The notes beneath the pieces are model-generated. The model searched no databases, was not told where the DNA came from, and saw only the letters and a program-made list of their open reading frames with translations. A stretch of 64,000 nt of DNA from Fluviicoccus sp. GTDB taxonomy: Bacteria; Pseudomonadota; Gammaproteobacteria; Pseudomonadales; Moraxellaceae. The stretch covers positions 186,001 to 250,000 of the forward strand of contig NZ_JAUSMX010000015.1 in assembly GCF_030646115.1 (NCBI RefSeq), written 5' to 3'. Position 1 is the first letter of the stretch. Each line of letters starts with the position of its first letter. Shown one piece after another: positions 8,265 to 18,632 of this stretch. The position numbers were made by a program, and so were the translations under genes.

Positions 8265-9955
8265 TGAATACCGCGCTGTTCATCGCCCTGCGGCGGCTGC
8301 GATTGCCCATTATCGCCGTCATTCTCAGCTACGCCGTCAGCGTCACGGGGCTGACGCTGATTCCCGGCGCCGATGGCGAAGGCCGACCGGTGGAGATGAG
8401 CTGGTTCCACGCCTTTTATTTCATGAGCTACACCGCCACCACCATTGGTTTTGGTGAAATACCCTATGCCTTCACCAATGCCCAGCGCATGTGGGTCACG
8501 TTCAGCATTTACCTGTCGGTGGTGGTCTGGGCCTGGTTGCTGGCCGCCATGATGGCGCTGGCCCAGGACCGCACATTTCTGGAAGCCATGAAGCGCGGCC
8601 GGTTCAGTCGGCAGGTACAGCGCATTCGCGAGCCGTTCTGGCTGATGTGCGGTTACGGCCAGACCGGCGCACTGCTTTGCGACCGCCTGGGTCATGAAGG
8701 ACAACGCGTCGTGGTGCTGGAAAAGCGCGAACAGGAAATTTTCGAGCTGGAACTGCACGATCATGGCCTGAGCATCCCGGCCTTGCTGGCGGATGCCCGC
8801 GATGCCGAAGTGCTGATGTCGGCCGGACTGTCCCATCGCGAGTTGGCAGGTGTGCTGGCCCTGACCTCCGACGATGCAACCAACCTGGGAATCGCCGCCG
8901 CCGCACGGGTGCTGAACCCCTATGTCCCGGTGTATTGCCGTTCGGAAACCCCCAGCATTGCCGCCAGCGCCCTGGCGTTCGGCACCGACATGCTGGTCAA
9001 CCCCTTCACGGCCTTCGCCGATGAGCTGCGCCTGCTGCTGGCCAATCCGGAAGCGCACACCCTGTTCACCCGCCTGACCCCCACCCATGGCACAGGCCGC
9101 CTCAGCGACCGCCCCTGCCCCGAAGGGCAATGGATCATCTGCGGCTATGGCCGCTTTGGCCGTCTGGTGGTGGATGCGCTGACGGACGCCGGACGCCCCT
9201 GCACACCCATCGACCCGACCTTGCTCAACCTGTCGCCCAAGGATATTGACGGTGTCTGGCAGCAGGAGCTGGACGAACTGCGGGATGCCCACCTGCCTTA
9301 TGCCGCCGGCATTGTGGTCGGCACTGCGGATGACACCCGCAACCTGGCGCTGGTGGCGCTGGCGCGGCAGGTCAATCCCGACATCCATATCATCCTCCGT
9401 CAAAACGATGATCACAGCGCGCTGCTGTTCCAGGCGCTGAAACCGGACATGCTGATGGTGCCCAGCGTGATGGTGGCCCGCCAATGCCTGGCCGCCATGA
9501 CCTCGGCCATGCTGACCCCCTTGCAGGAACATCTGCGGCAGATGCCTTCCGCCACGGTGCGCCGGTTACTGGAATACCTGCCGGACGAAGACACCCGCGT
9601 CTGGGAAGTCCGCCTGAATCATGACGAGGCTCCGGCTGTCTTTGCCTGGTTTGGCAGCCACAGGGAAATCCGGCTGGGGGAGTTGCTGCGCGACAACCGT
9701 GACCGCGACGAGCGACTGGGTCTGCATGTGGTGGCGCTGAAGCGCGGCGCGGAGTTCATGGCGGGACCCGATGAGGAATCCCTGATCCTGCTGCCGAATG
9801 ACACGCTGCTGATGGCCGGCGCCCCCGGCACACAATACCGGCTGGAACTGACCCTGCGTGACGCCCAGGTGCTGGCCTATGTCCTGGATGACATCAATCG
9901 CCCGGACGGCCTGATCTGGCGCTGGCTGGCCAACCGGAAAAACCGCAACGACTAA
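8264..9955 (+). CDS. Potassium channel protein with two RCK/TrkA-N domains
   Basis: A 563-residue protein. N-terminal TM1 (about 15-34), a pore loop with selectivity filter TTIGFG (59-64) and TM2 (about 76-100) form a 2TM channel. Two cytoplasmic NAD-binding RCK units follow, with Rossmann motifs CGYGQTGALL (near 126) and CGYGRFGRLV (near 288), each followed by DARDAEVL- or VGTADDTRNL-type helices. The C-terminal part resembles TrkA-C/RCK-C ligand-sensing folds. Ligand-gated K+ (or other cation) flux is the expected role. Tandem RCKs in one chain are like GsuK-type channels. Confidence 0.88.
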   Translation: MNTALFIALRRLRLPIIAVILSYAVSVTGLTLIPGADGEGRPVEMSWFHAFYFMSYTATTIGFGEIPYAFTNAQRMWVTFSIYLSVVVWAWLLAAMMALAQDRTFLEAMKRGRFSRQVQRIREPFWLMCGYGQTGALLCDRLGHEGQRVVVLEKREQEIFELELHDHGLSIPALLADARDAEVLMSAGLSHRELAGVLALTSDDATNLGIAAAARVLNPYVPVYCRSETPSIAASALAFGTDMLVNPFTAFADELRLLLANPEAHTLFTRLTPTHGTGRLSDRPCPEGQWIICGYGRFGRLVVDALTDAGRPCTPIDPTLLNLSPKDIDGVWQQELDELRDAHLPYAAGIVVGTADDTRNLALVALARQVNPDIHIILRQNDDHSALLFQALKPDMLMVPSVMVARQCLAAMTSAMLTPLQEHLRQMPSATVRRLLEYLPDEDTRVWEVRLNHDEAPAVFAWFGSHREIRLGELLRDNRDRDERLGLHVVALKRGAEFMAGPDEESLILLPNDTLLMAGAPGTQYRLELTLRDAQVLAYVLDDINRPDGLIWRWLANRKNRND

Positions 9956-9961
9956 CGCGCT

Positions 9962-10519
9962 TCAGCCCGCAAAATCATCCGGATGCCGCATCAGCCAGTC
10001 CTTGACCCGATGCAGGCGCAAGTCCGGATTGCACTCCTCCAGCAAGCGTTGCTGCTCGTCCAGCGACATCGGCAGCGCCTCTGCCAGCCGCCACGCCAGC
10101 GACCCGGCATCCTCCAGGCGATCGCCGCACTCGCTGAAGGAGTCCGCCACCGCTTTCAGGTGCGCTGGGATGGCCACCCACGGATCCGGCGGCAGCCATT
10201 CCACCGCCGCCCGTGTCAGGCCGTCCGCCTCCACCCGCAACGACAGGATGCGGAAGCGCCGGTCGCCCACCGCCTCTATCGCCAGACTGCCGTCTGCCAG
10301 CGCCACCCTCTGCACGACATAAGCGGCGCAACCGATATCGTAGGGGAAAGCCGCATCCCCCACCTCTTGCCCATAGCGAATCCGCACCAGTCCGAACGGC
10401 TGTGTCCGCCCGCATTCATCCAGCAAACGGCGGTAGCGCAATTCAAACACCCGCAACGGCACACCGCCGCCGGGAAACAGCACCTGATTCAATGGAAACA
10501 GCGCCAGCTCTGTGGTCAT
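9962..10519 (-). CDS. Lon N-terminal (substrate-binding) domain protein
   Basis: 185 residues beginning ELALFPLNQVLFPGGGVPLRVFELRY, the PUA-like fold and motif of the Lon N-terminal domain, with a helical bundle at the C-terminus. No ATPase or protease domain is attached, as is common for stand-alone members (about 190 residues, also called peptidase S16 family). It probably binds unfolded protein or another partner, but its role is not established. It is convergent with the potassium channel gene, with six bases between the stops. Confidence 0.88.
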   Translation of the reverse strand: MTTELALFPLNQVLFPGGGVPLRVFELRYRRLLDECGRTQPFGLVRIRYGQEVGDAAFPYDIGCAAYVVQRVALADGSLAIEAVGDRRFRILSLRVEADGLTRAAVEWLPPDPWVAIPAHLKAVADSFSECGDRLEDAGSLAWRLAEALPMSLDEQQRLLEECNPDLRLHRVKDWLMRHPDDFAG

Positions 10520-10711
10520 TCTTGCACCTGCACACCCCGAAAAACCTCGGTATCCTGAAAGCCTAGTTCAATTGCGGCGGAACGGGAGAGCTACGCAAGG
10601 CCAACGGAAAAAAATGCAGCGACTGCCAAAAAATGCGCTAGGCTAGATTACGGGTGTCATACACCCGGCCTATAACAAGAATCACTAAAAACAATCCGGA
10701 GAATGACTCTC

Positions 10712-13228
10712 ATGAATCGTCGTGACTTACTGAAGAATATGGGCTTCCTGACCAGCTCGGTGGCCGTTTTCGGCCTGACCGGCTGTATTGGCGACAATGA
10801 CAATGCTGAACCCGCCCTGACCGGTGACCCGCTCAGCCGCCCCGGCACCACCGGCAGTCACAAATTCCCGCAAGGGGTGGTTTCCGCCGACCCCAAGCCC
10901 GACTCCATCATTCTCTGGACTCGTGCACTGCTCGCCGCCGCCGATGATGTCACCCAGGTCAATGCCGGTGCGGATATCGCCGTGACGCTGGAAGTTTCCG
11001 GCAGCACCGCCTTCGCCGCCGCCAACACCTCTGTCACCAACCTGTCCGCCAAGGCCGTCAATGACAACTCCATTCGCCACAAGCTGACCGGCCTCAACCC
11101 CTTAACCACGTATTACTACCGCTTCAAGGCAGGCACCGGCATCAGCCGCATCGGCCGCTTCAAGACCGCCCCGGCCGAAGGTGCCGATGTCGCAGAACTG
11201 AATTTTTCCTTTGTCTCGTGTCAGGACTGGAGCGTCAACCACTGGGCGGGCATGAGCGCGCTGGCCAAGCAGGATCTCGACTTCCTGGTGCATCTGGGCG
11301 ACTACATCTACGAAGCCGCCGGGGACAGTTATCAGGCAGAAGGCGTTGAAAGCGCACACGACAAGCTGATGATCCCCAGCAACACCCTCAAGCCCGGCAG
11401 CACCACCGCCCGCGTGGCGACGACGCTGGAAGATTACCGCTACCTCTACAAGAAATACCGCACCGACCTGCGTTTGCAGGAACTGCATGCCCGCTGCGCC
11501 ATCATCGCCATCTGGGATGACCATGAATTTTCTGATGACTGCTGGCAGAACAATGAAACTTACGGCAATGGTTCGGTGATGCTGGTCAACGGCGTCCTGC
11601 CGGTGTCCAACGAACAACTGGGAGCACCCTCCGCCGCCGGAGCGGACACCCGCCAGACCGAACGCCGCCGCGCCGCCAACCGCGCCTGGTTTGAGTTCAT
11701 GCCCGCCGACATTCCGGATCTGGATGAGTCGGTCGCCGGCAATTTTGCCACCGTGAAGATTTACCGCGACCTCAAATTCGGGAAACTGGCGCATTTCGTG
11801 ATGACGGATGAACGCCTGTACCGCGCCGACCATGTGATTCCGGAAGCGGTGGACAACCCTGCCACACCCGGTGTCGCAGATCAGTTGGGCAGCATCGGCG
11901 CCCGCTATTTCGTACCGGAACCAACTTTCCTGCAGTTGCAGGGCGGCAAGATGCAGGCCGCTGTCGGTCAGGCCGCGCAAATGGCGGCAGGTGCCGGCGA
12001 TCAACAGACTGCCGATTTCCTGCAGGGCATTCTCGTCAAGCTGGGCGCCGACCCCACCGGCTCGACCCTGACCGCCGACGAAGCCGCTGCCTTCAACGAC
12101 ATCGGCCTGACGCTAGTCTCGATCATGGGTAAAACCCAGCGCGACTGGTGGAAAGGCAAGATGGCCGGCAGCACCTCCACCTGGAAGTTCTGGGGCAACG
12201 AAGTCTCGCTGCTGCGCATGGCGCTGAACCTGAATGCCTTGACCACCATTGTCGACCAGGCTGATGCCCTGGCCGCCGCCGGTAACCCGACGCTGAAGGC
12301 CATGCTCAACACCTACCTGATCAACGCCGACCAGTGGGACGGTTACGCCGCCGAACGCTCTAACCTCACCGGCTTCCTGAAGCAGAGCGGCATCAAGAAC
12401 GTGGTGGCGCTCACCGGCGACATCCATGCCTTCTATGCCGGGGAAGTGCCCGCCAGCTATGGCGCGTACACGCCCGGTGACGCCGCTCTGGTGGACTTGG
12501 TCACAGCGGGCATCAGCTCCTCCAGCTTCTGGAGCTATCTGGCCGGGGTGGTGGGCAGCTTTGAGGAGGAGGTTAATGCCGTCAAGACCGCCCGCAAGAC
12601 CGACCCGCTGGGCTATATCAATACGCTGGAAACCAGCGCCAACCCGTTCCGGGCGCTGCGACCCCTGGTGTACAGCTCCGTGAACATGCTGACTTATCAG
12701 GCCGTGCGCACTGAGGTAGTGAAGCAGATCACCACCCTGTTGCCCACCGGCTCCATTGATGTCGGCACGCCGGCGGGGCAGATTGCCTTTGAAAAACTGA
12801 CCGCCAAGCAGAAAACCGACATCAACCGTCTGGCTTTCGACAAGTATCTGGAAAGCGAATCAGCCGACGGACATACCCCGGTCAATACCCTCAATGAAAC
12901 CCTGGCGGGCGATATGGGCAACACGCTGCTGGCCATGATCAACGGCCTGCGGGCAAAAATGGGCTTGCCTGCCACTGACATCAACCCCTACACCGGCACC
13001 GTGACGCCGCCGGCGAAACAAAACCCCTGGATCAAGCAAGTCCAGACCGGAACCCAAGGCTTTGCAACCGTAAAAGTGACAAGCGCCAAAGTAGAGGCCA
13101 AGTTCCACCACACCATGCCTTTGAAAAAGGCGGCCGGCAGCGCCACGGCCCCCAGCGTCGAAGAAGTGGTGACGCTGGTGAAGACGGTAACCGTCAACAA
13201 GGACTCGACGGCGCTGACGATCAGTTAA
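10712..13228 (+). CDS. Tat-exported PhoD-like alkaline phosphatase family lipoprotein
   Basis: The start is ATG 10712; a CCGGAGA site (10696-10702) would lie too close to the earlier ATG at 10703. The 838-residue protein opens with a twin-arginine motif (NRRDLLKNMG) and a hydrophobic stretch ending LTGC, which could be a lipobox. An immunoglobulin-like N-terminal domain (about 45-150) precedes the metallophosphatase core: FSFVSCQDW, HLGDYIYE, WDDHEFSDDCW and TGDIHAFYAG carry its metal ligands. It is much longer than typical PhoD (about 500-580), with an extra block before the last motif and about 260 residues after it. Substrate is presumably a phosphodiester; not proven. Confidence 0.85.
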   Translation: MNRRDLLKNMGFLTSSVAVFGLTGCIGDNDNAEPALTGDPLSRPGTTGSHKFPQGVVSADPKPDSIILWTRALLAAADDVTQVNAGADIAVTLEVSGSTAFAAANTSVTNLSAKAVNDNSIRHKLTGLNPLTTYYYRFKAGTGISRIGRFKTAPAEGADVAELNFSFVSCQDWSVNHWAGMSALAKQDLDFLVHLGDYIYEAAGDSYQAEGVESAHDKLMIPSNTLKPGSTTARVATTLEDYRYLYKKYRTDLRLQELHARCAIIAIWDDHEFSDDCWQNNETYGNGSVMLVNGVLPVSNEQLGAPSAAGADTRQTERRRAANRAWFEFMPADIPDLDESVAGNFATVKIYRDLKFGKLAHFVMTDERLYRADHVIPEAVDNPATPGVADQLGSIGARYFVPEPTFLQLQGGKMQAAVGQAAQMAAGAGDQQTADFLQGILVKLGADPTGSTLTADEAAAFNDIGLTLVSIMGKTQRDWWKGKMAGSTSTWKFWGNEVSLLRMALNLNALTTIVDQADALAAAGNPTLKAMLNTYLINADQWDGYAAERSNLTGFLKQSGIKNVVALTGDIHAFYAGEVPASYGAYTPGDAALVDLVTAGISSSSFWSYLAGVVGSFEEEVNAVKTARKTDPLGYINTLETSANPFRALRPLVYSSVNMLTYQAVRTEVVKQITTLLPTGSIDVGTPAGQIAFEKLTAKQKTDINRLAFDKYLESESADGHTPVNTLNETLAGDMGNTLLAMINGLRAKMGLPATDINPYTGTVTPPAKQNPWIKQVQTGTQGFATVKVTSAKVEAKFHHTMPLKKAAGSATAPSVEEVVTLVKTVTVNKDSTALTIS

Positions 13229-13239
13229 CGGGAACGGGG

Positions 13240-13264
13240 TGTCGGGCTGAAGCCCGACCTACAG
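13240..13264. repeat. REP-type element, GTCGGGCTGAAGCCCGAC family
   Basis: The 25-base element holds the palindrome TCGGGCTGAAGCCCGA, flanked by TG and CCTACAG. The same element occurs twice more at 48313-48337 (inverted) and 48360-48384. Here it sits between the convergent phosphatase and comM genes, 12 bases after the phosphatase stop, so it may also serve as a transcript end. Confidence 0.85.
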
Positions 13265-13267
13265 GGA

Positions 13268-14758
13268 CTATTGCCGGTCCAGCAGGCGGAAGGTGATGGC
13301 TTCGGTTAGGTGCGCCGTCTGCAAGGACTCGGAACCCGCCAGATCGGCAATGGTGCGCGCCACCCGCAACACGCGGTGATAGGCGCGCGCCGACAACCGT
13401 AAACGCTGCATCGCCTGCTCCAGCAGACGCGCCTCCTTCTCACCCATCACACAATGGCAATTCAGCTCCGCCGGGCTCAGCGTCCGGTTAGTGGCGCCTT
13501 GCCGCGCCTGTTGCCGGGCGCGCGCCTGCAGCACCCGCTCCCGCACCACCGCAGACGCCTCGCCCGGTTTGGCCTCCCGCAGGGCCGAAGCCGGCAATGC
13601 CGGGACTTCAATATGCAAATCAATGCGATCCAGCAACGGCCCGGATAACTTTCCCCGATAACGCTGCACCTGCTCCGGTGAGCAGCGGCAACGCGGGCTG
13701 CCGTCACCCAGATATCCGCAGGGACAAGGATTCATGGCCGCTATCAGCTGGAATCCGGCGGGGAAGGTCGTCTGGCGGGCGGCGCGGGAAATCACCACAT
13801 GCCCGGACTCCAGCGGTTCGCGCAGCACTTCCAGCACTTTGCGGTCGAACTCCGGCAGTTCGTCCAGAAACAGTACGCCCTGATGCGCCAGCGTGATTTC
13901 GCCGGGACGCGGATTGGAGCCGCCACCGACCAAGGCGGCGGCTGAAGCCGTATGGTGCGGCGCGCGAAAGGGCGGCGTGCCCAGCGGATGATCCGGCTGA
14001 CCGGCCACCGAATGAATGGTCGCCACCTCCAGGCTGGCGGCTTCGTCCAGCTCGGGCAGGATACCGGGCAGGCGCGATGCCAGCAGGGTCTTGCCGGTGC
14101 CCGGCGGCCCCATCATCAGCAGCGAATGGCCTCCGGCGGCAGCGATCTCCAGCGCCCGCCGCGCCCGGTGCTGGCCCTTCACGTCCTCCAGGTCGGGCAG
14201 CTTGCGGACATGCAGCGGCAGAGAAGCCAGCGCGCGCGGCAACATGCGGTCGCCCTGCAGATGCGCACACAGCGACCCCAGGTCCGCCGCCCCGAACACC
14301 CGAGACTGCGGCGGCCGCGCCGCTTCACCGGCATTCTCCAGGGGCACAAACAGGGCGCGGTTGTCACGCCCGGCCGCCAGGCTGGCCGACAGCACCCCCG
14401 GCACCGCCCGCAACTCCCCGGTCAGCGCCAGCTCGCCCACAAACTCCCGGTCTTCCAGGGTTTCCACGGGTATCTGGCCGCTGGCGGCGAGGATGCCCAG
14501 CGCAATCGGCAAGTCATAACGCCCGCCCTCTTTCGGCAAATCGGCGGGGGCCAGGTTGATGGTAAGGCGGCGCTGGGGGAATTCAAAACCGGCGTTCTGC
14601 AGGGCCGAGCGCACCCGGTCCTTGCTTTCGCGTACGGCGGCTTCCGGCAGGCCGACGATGATCAGCGCGGGCAGGCCGTTGCTCTGGTGGACTTCAACCG
14701 TTATGAGGGGTGCGGACAAACCAATGGCGGCGCGCGTGCGCACGAGAGCGAGGGACAT
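13268..14758 (-). CDS. comM: YifB/ComM-family Mg-chelatase-like AAA+ ATPase
   Basis: 496 residues, standard length. An N-terminal ChlI-type fold is followed by an AAA+ core with Walker A MGPPGTGKT (about 215-223), Walker B GVLFLDELPEF (about 292-302) and a C-terminal four-Cys/His-like insert CPCGYLGDGSPRCRC typical of the family. ComM is a hexameric helicase that drives branch migration during natural transformation in Vibrio and Acinetobacter. The adjacency to ubiK matches Pseudomonas order. Being ATP dependent and cytosolic, it suggests but does not prove competence in this organism. Confidence 0.95.
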   Translation of the reverse strand: MSLALVRTRAAIGLSAPLITVEVHQSNGLPALIIVGLPEAAVRESKDRVRSALQNAGFEFPQRRLTINLAPADLPKEGGRYDLPIALGILAASGQIPVETLEDREFVGELALTGELRAVPGVLSASLAAGRDNRALFVPLENAGEAARPPQSRVFGAADLGSLCAHLQGDRMLPRALASLPLHVRKLPDLEDVKGQHRARRALEIAAAGGHSLLMMGPPGTGKTLLASRLPGILPELDEAASLEVATIHSVAGQPDHPLGTPPFRAPHHTASAAALVGGGSNPRPGEITLAHQGVLFLDELPEFDRKVLEVLREPLESGHVVISRAARQTTFPAGFQLIAAMNPCPCGYLGDGSPRCRCSPEQVQRYRGKLSGPLLDRIDLHIEVPALPASALREAKPGEASAVVRERVLQARARQQARQGATNRTLSPAELNCHCVMGEKEARLLEQAMQRLRLSARAYHRVLRVARTIADLAGSESLQTAHLTEAITFRLLDRQ

Positions 14759-14818
14759 AAGACACTTTCCATGTGAAAACGACGGGTTCGCCCGGCAGCC
14801 GGGCGAAACAGCGGCGGA

Positions 14819-15073
14819 TTATACCGGTTTTGCGCGAGCCTCCAAGTCCCGCAATTGCGACTCCAGGGACTGTAACTTCACCCGTGCCTCACTCAGCAAC
14901 ACGCTTTGCCGGTCGAATTCTTCCCGCGTCACCAGGTCCAGCTTGGCAAAAACCTCCGACAGCACCGCTTGCAGATTGCGGTCCAGCTCCTGCCAGGCGC
15001 CGCCTTGCCCTGCCTGATAAAAGCGCGCTTCCACCTGCTCGCGCACTGCTTGCACCAAATTGTCGATTGCCAT
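14819..15073 (-). CDS. ubiK: UbiK family ubiquinone-biosynthesis accessory factor
   Basis: The start is placed at ATG 15073, giving MAIDNLVQAVREQ and 84 residues; an upstream in-frame extension has no matching homology. The protein is all-helical with a long C-terminal coiled coil (about 45-80), the YqiC/BMFP architecture. UbiK binds lipid and the UbiJ scaffold and supports aerobic ubiquinone synthesis. It lies between comM and the divergent torF, as in Pseudomonas. Confidence 0.88.
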   Translation of the reverse strand: MAIDNLVQAVREQVEARFYQAGQGGAWQELDRNLQAVLSEVFAKLDLVTREEFDRQSVLLSEARVKLQSLESQLRDLEARAKPV

Positions 15074-15236
15074 GCTGCTCTCCGCCCGAAAAATGCACCA
15101 ATAAAAGGAAACCCGCTTAATTGCGCACCAATTTCGCACAAAACAACCCCTGAAAAGAAGCTTCCGGTGGTGCGCTCCGGAAGTATTTCAGTTTGTGTCC
15201 GTCTGTAAACCCTTTGTCACAAGGAATTTAGCGTTG
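15074..15236 (+). promoter_or_regulatory. Upstream activator region of torF-glnK-amtB with NtrC-like half sites
   Basis: Within the divergent region, three half sites resemble the NtrC recognition half TGCACCA: 15094-15100 (TGCACCA), about 15123-15130 (GCGCACCA) and, in the opposite orientation, about 15166-15173 (GTGGTGCG). They lie 70-150 bases upstream of a sigma54-like promoter, the usual place for enhancer-binding proteins. None forms a compact perfect dyad, so this is a suggestion only. Confidence 0.35.
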
Positions 15237-15253
15237 TTGGCACGGCTTCTGCA
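15237..15253 (+). promoter_or_regulatory. Sigma54-type promoter of torF-glnK-amtB
   Basis: TTGGCACGGCTTCTGCA has the conserved GG (15239-15240) and GC (15251-15252) separated by exactly ten bases and matches TGGCAC-N5-TTGC with one mismatch. Nitrogen operons in Gammaproteobacteria are commonly driven by RpoN and NtrC. Transcription would start near 15263, about 63 bases before torF. Confidence 0.7.
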
Positions 15254-15325
15254 AAGCATAACAGGCAAACCACTTTTTAGACTTTTCCAAGTCTGTTTAC
15301 AACGCTGTGTTAGGAGTCTTTAGAT

Positions 15326-16499
<1,174 letters not shown>

Positions 16500-16549
16500 T
16501 AACCCACCCAATCCTTTCGTCCTTTCTGGCAATCACGTGGAGAACCACC

Positions 16550-18058
16550 GTGAAAAAGATGCTTATTGCCCTGAGTTTGAGCACAGCCTTGTTTGGCGCC
16601 GCTCCGCTCTATGCCGAGGAGGCCGCCGCGCCCGCCCCGGCAACCGTCGCCGTCACGGCTGAAGCCGCACCGGCCCCTGAAACCGCTGCCCCCGCCCCGG
16701 CTGCCGCCGAAGCCGCTCCGGCTGAAGCTGCCGCTGCTCCCGCCCCGACCGCCAACAAGGCGGATGACGGCTTCCTGATGATGAGTTCCGCTTTCGTCAT
16801 CCTGATGTCCATTCCCGGCCTCGCCCTGTTCTACGGCGGTCTGGTGCGCAAGAAGAACATGCTGTCGGTGCTGATGCAGGTCTTCACCGTGTTCTCGCTG
16901 ATTACCGTGCTGTGGATGGTCTACGGTTACAGCGTCGCCTTCACCGAGGGCAATGCCTTCTTCGGCTCTCTGTCGAAGGTGTTCCTGAGCGGAGTGACGG
17001 CTGATTCGCTTGCCGCGACCTGGAACAAGGCGACGCCGATCCACGAAATGATCTACATCGTCTTCCAAGGTGCCTTTGCCGCCATTACCTGCGGCCTGAT
17101 CGTCGGTTCCTTCGCCGAACGCGCCAAGTTCGCCGGTGTGCTGGCCTTCACCGTCATCTGGTTCACCTTCTCTTACCTGCCCATGGCGCACATGGTCTGG
17201 TACTGGGCCGGTCCTGACGCCTACACCGACGCCGATGCCGCTACCGCTGCCACTGCAACGGCCGGCTGGCTGTTCCAGAAGGGTGCGCTCGACTTTGCCG
17301 GCGGCACCGTGGTGCACATTAACGCCGCTGTCGCTGCGCTGGTGGGTGCCTATGTGGTTGGCAAGCGTATCGGTTACGGCAAGGAAGCGATGCTGCCGCA
17401 CAACATGGTCATGACCATGATCGGCGCCTCGCTGCTGTGGTTCGGCTGGTTCGGTTTCAACGCCGGTTCGGCGCTGGAAGCCAACGGCATTGCCGGCCTG
17501 GCCTTCATCAACACCTGGGTCGCAACTGCCGCCGCCGCTGTAGCCTGGTCGTTCGCCGAGTGGATCTTCAAGGGCAAGCCCTCCATGCTGGGCGGCGCGT
17601 CCGGTGCGGTGGCCGGTCTGGTCGCCATCACCCCCGCCTGCGGTTTTGTGGGTGTGAGCGGCGCGCTGGCCATCGGCCTGCTGGCCGGTATCATCTGCCT
17701 GTGGGGCGTGCATGGCCTGAAGAAGGTCATGGGTGCTGACGATGCGCTGGATGTGTTCGGCGTCCACGGTATCGGCGGTATCCTCGGCGCCCTGCTGACC
17801 GGTGTGTTCGCGGCACCTTCGCTGGGCGGCACCGGTGTCTGGGACTACGTCGCCAACGGTGTGGCTCCTGGCTACGACATCTTCGGTCAAGTCAAGATTC
17901 AGGCCATCGGTGTGGTAACGACGATTGTCTGGTCGGGTGTGGTTTCCTTCATCGCCTACAAGCTGGTCGACATGACCATCGGCATGCGGGTTGACGAAGA
18001 GAACGAGCGTATCGGTCTGGATGTCACCTCGCACGGTGAGCGCGCCTACAACGACTAA
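16550..18058 (+). CDS. amtB: Ammonium transporter AmtB
   Basis: The GTG at 16550 is used because TGGAG (16538-16542) is seven bases before it. The 502-residue protein has a signal peptide (cleavage about AEE, residue 23-25), then an unusual Ala/Pro-rich stretch of roughly 45 residues before the eleven transmembrane helices. The twin-histidine pore residues lie in TVVHINAAVA and VFGVHGIGGIL, and FAERAKF and FGWFGFNAGS are family motifs. The trimeric channel conducts ammonium and is gated by GlnK encoded just upstream. A terminator follows at 18088. Confidence 0.97.
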   Translation: MKKMLIALSLSTALFGAAPLYAEEAAAPAPATVAVTAEAAPAPETAAPAPAAAEAAPAEAAAAPAPTANKADDGFLMMSSAFVILMSIPGLALFYGGLVRKKNMLSVLMQVFTVFSLITVLWMVYGYSVAFTEGNAFFGSLSKVFLSGVTADSLAATWNKATPIHEMIYIVFQGAFAAITCGLIVGSFAERAKFAGVLAFTVIWFTFSYLPMAHMVWYWAGPDAYTDADAATAATATAGWLFQKGALDFAGGTVVHINAAVAALVGAYVVGKRIGYGKEAMLPHNMVMTMIGASLLWFGWFGFNAGSALEANGIAGLAFINTWVATAAAAVAWSFAEWIFKGKPSMLGGASGAVAGLVAITPACGFVGVSGALAIGLLAGIICLWGVHGLKKVMGADDALDVFGVHGIGGILGALLTGVFAAPSLGGTGVWDYVANGVAPGYDIFGQVKIQAIGVVTTIVWSGVVSFIAYKLVDMTIGMRVDEENERIGLDVTSHGERAYND

Positions 18059-18087
18059 CCGATTCCGGTACAGTCAGCTACAATGAA

Positions 18088-18112
18088 ACGGAGGCTTCGG
18101 CCTCCGTTTTTT
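18088..18112 (+). terminator. Rho-independent terminator after amtB
   Basis: ACGGAGGC (18088-18095), a TTCG tetraloop and GCCTCCGT (18100-18107) are followed by a T run to 18112. The stem is perfect, and UUCG is an especially stable loop. It ends the torF-glnK-amtB transcript. Confidence 0.95.
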
Positions 18113-18167
18113 ATTGGCTGTACTTTAGCCTTGGTTAACGACATTGCCTGCCCGGCAAGGGGGACTC

Positions 18168-18632
18168 ATGCTCCGCTTCACGCCTCTTCTACTCGCCATG
18201 CTGCTGCCGGCCGCTCCCGCCGTCGCCGAAATCTACCAATGGAAAGATGCCGACGGCAAGGTGCACTTCACCGACCAGCCTCCCGCCAACCAGAAGAGCA
18301 ACACCGTCAACATCCGCACCGCCCCGACCTCCGATGCGCCTGCCGCCGCTCCCGCTGCTACAGCGACAGAGTCCCCGCTGGAGCGGCAGAAAAAGCTGCT
18401 GAAGGTGATGGATGAAGAACGGGCCGCCAAGGCAGAGAAGGACAAAAAAGCCAGTGGCGAGCGACAGAAACGGCAGATGGATTGCGCCCGCCTCAAGGAT
18501 CAGCAGCGTCAATTCGCCCAAGGCGGCCGCTATTACACCGTGGACTCCAAAGGCGAACGCATTTACAAAAACGATGATGAAATTGCGCAACAACGGGAGA
18601 AAGTCAACGACGCACTGAAGAAATGCCGTTAA
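18168..18632 (+). CDS. DUF4124-domain exported protein, copy 1
   Basis: The start is ATG 18168 with AAGGGGGA upstream. The 154-residue product has a signal peptide (cleavage after AVA, about residue 20), the DUF4124 core IYQWKDADGKVHFTDQPP, an Ala-rich linker, a charged helical segment rich in Lys/Glu/Arg (about 70-115) and a C-terminal block with conserved cysteines (MDCARLK, KKCR). The domain is small and extracytoplasmic with unknown function. A paralogue is at 43390. Confidence 0.85.
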   Translation: MLRFTPLLLAMLLPAAPAVAEIYQWKDADGKVHFTDQPPANQKSNTVNIRTAPTSDAPAAAPAATATESPLERQKKLLKVMDEERAAKAEKDKKASGERQKRQMDCARLKDQQRQFAQGGRYYTVDSKGERIYKNDDEIAQQREKVNDALKKCR

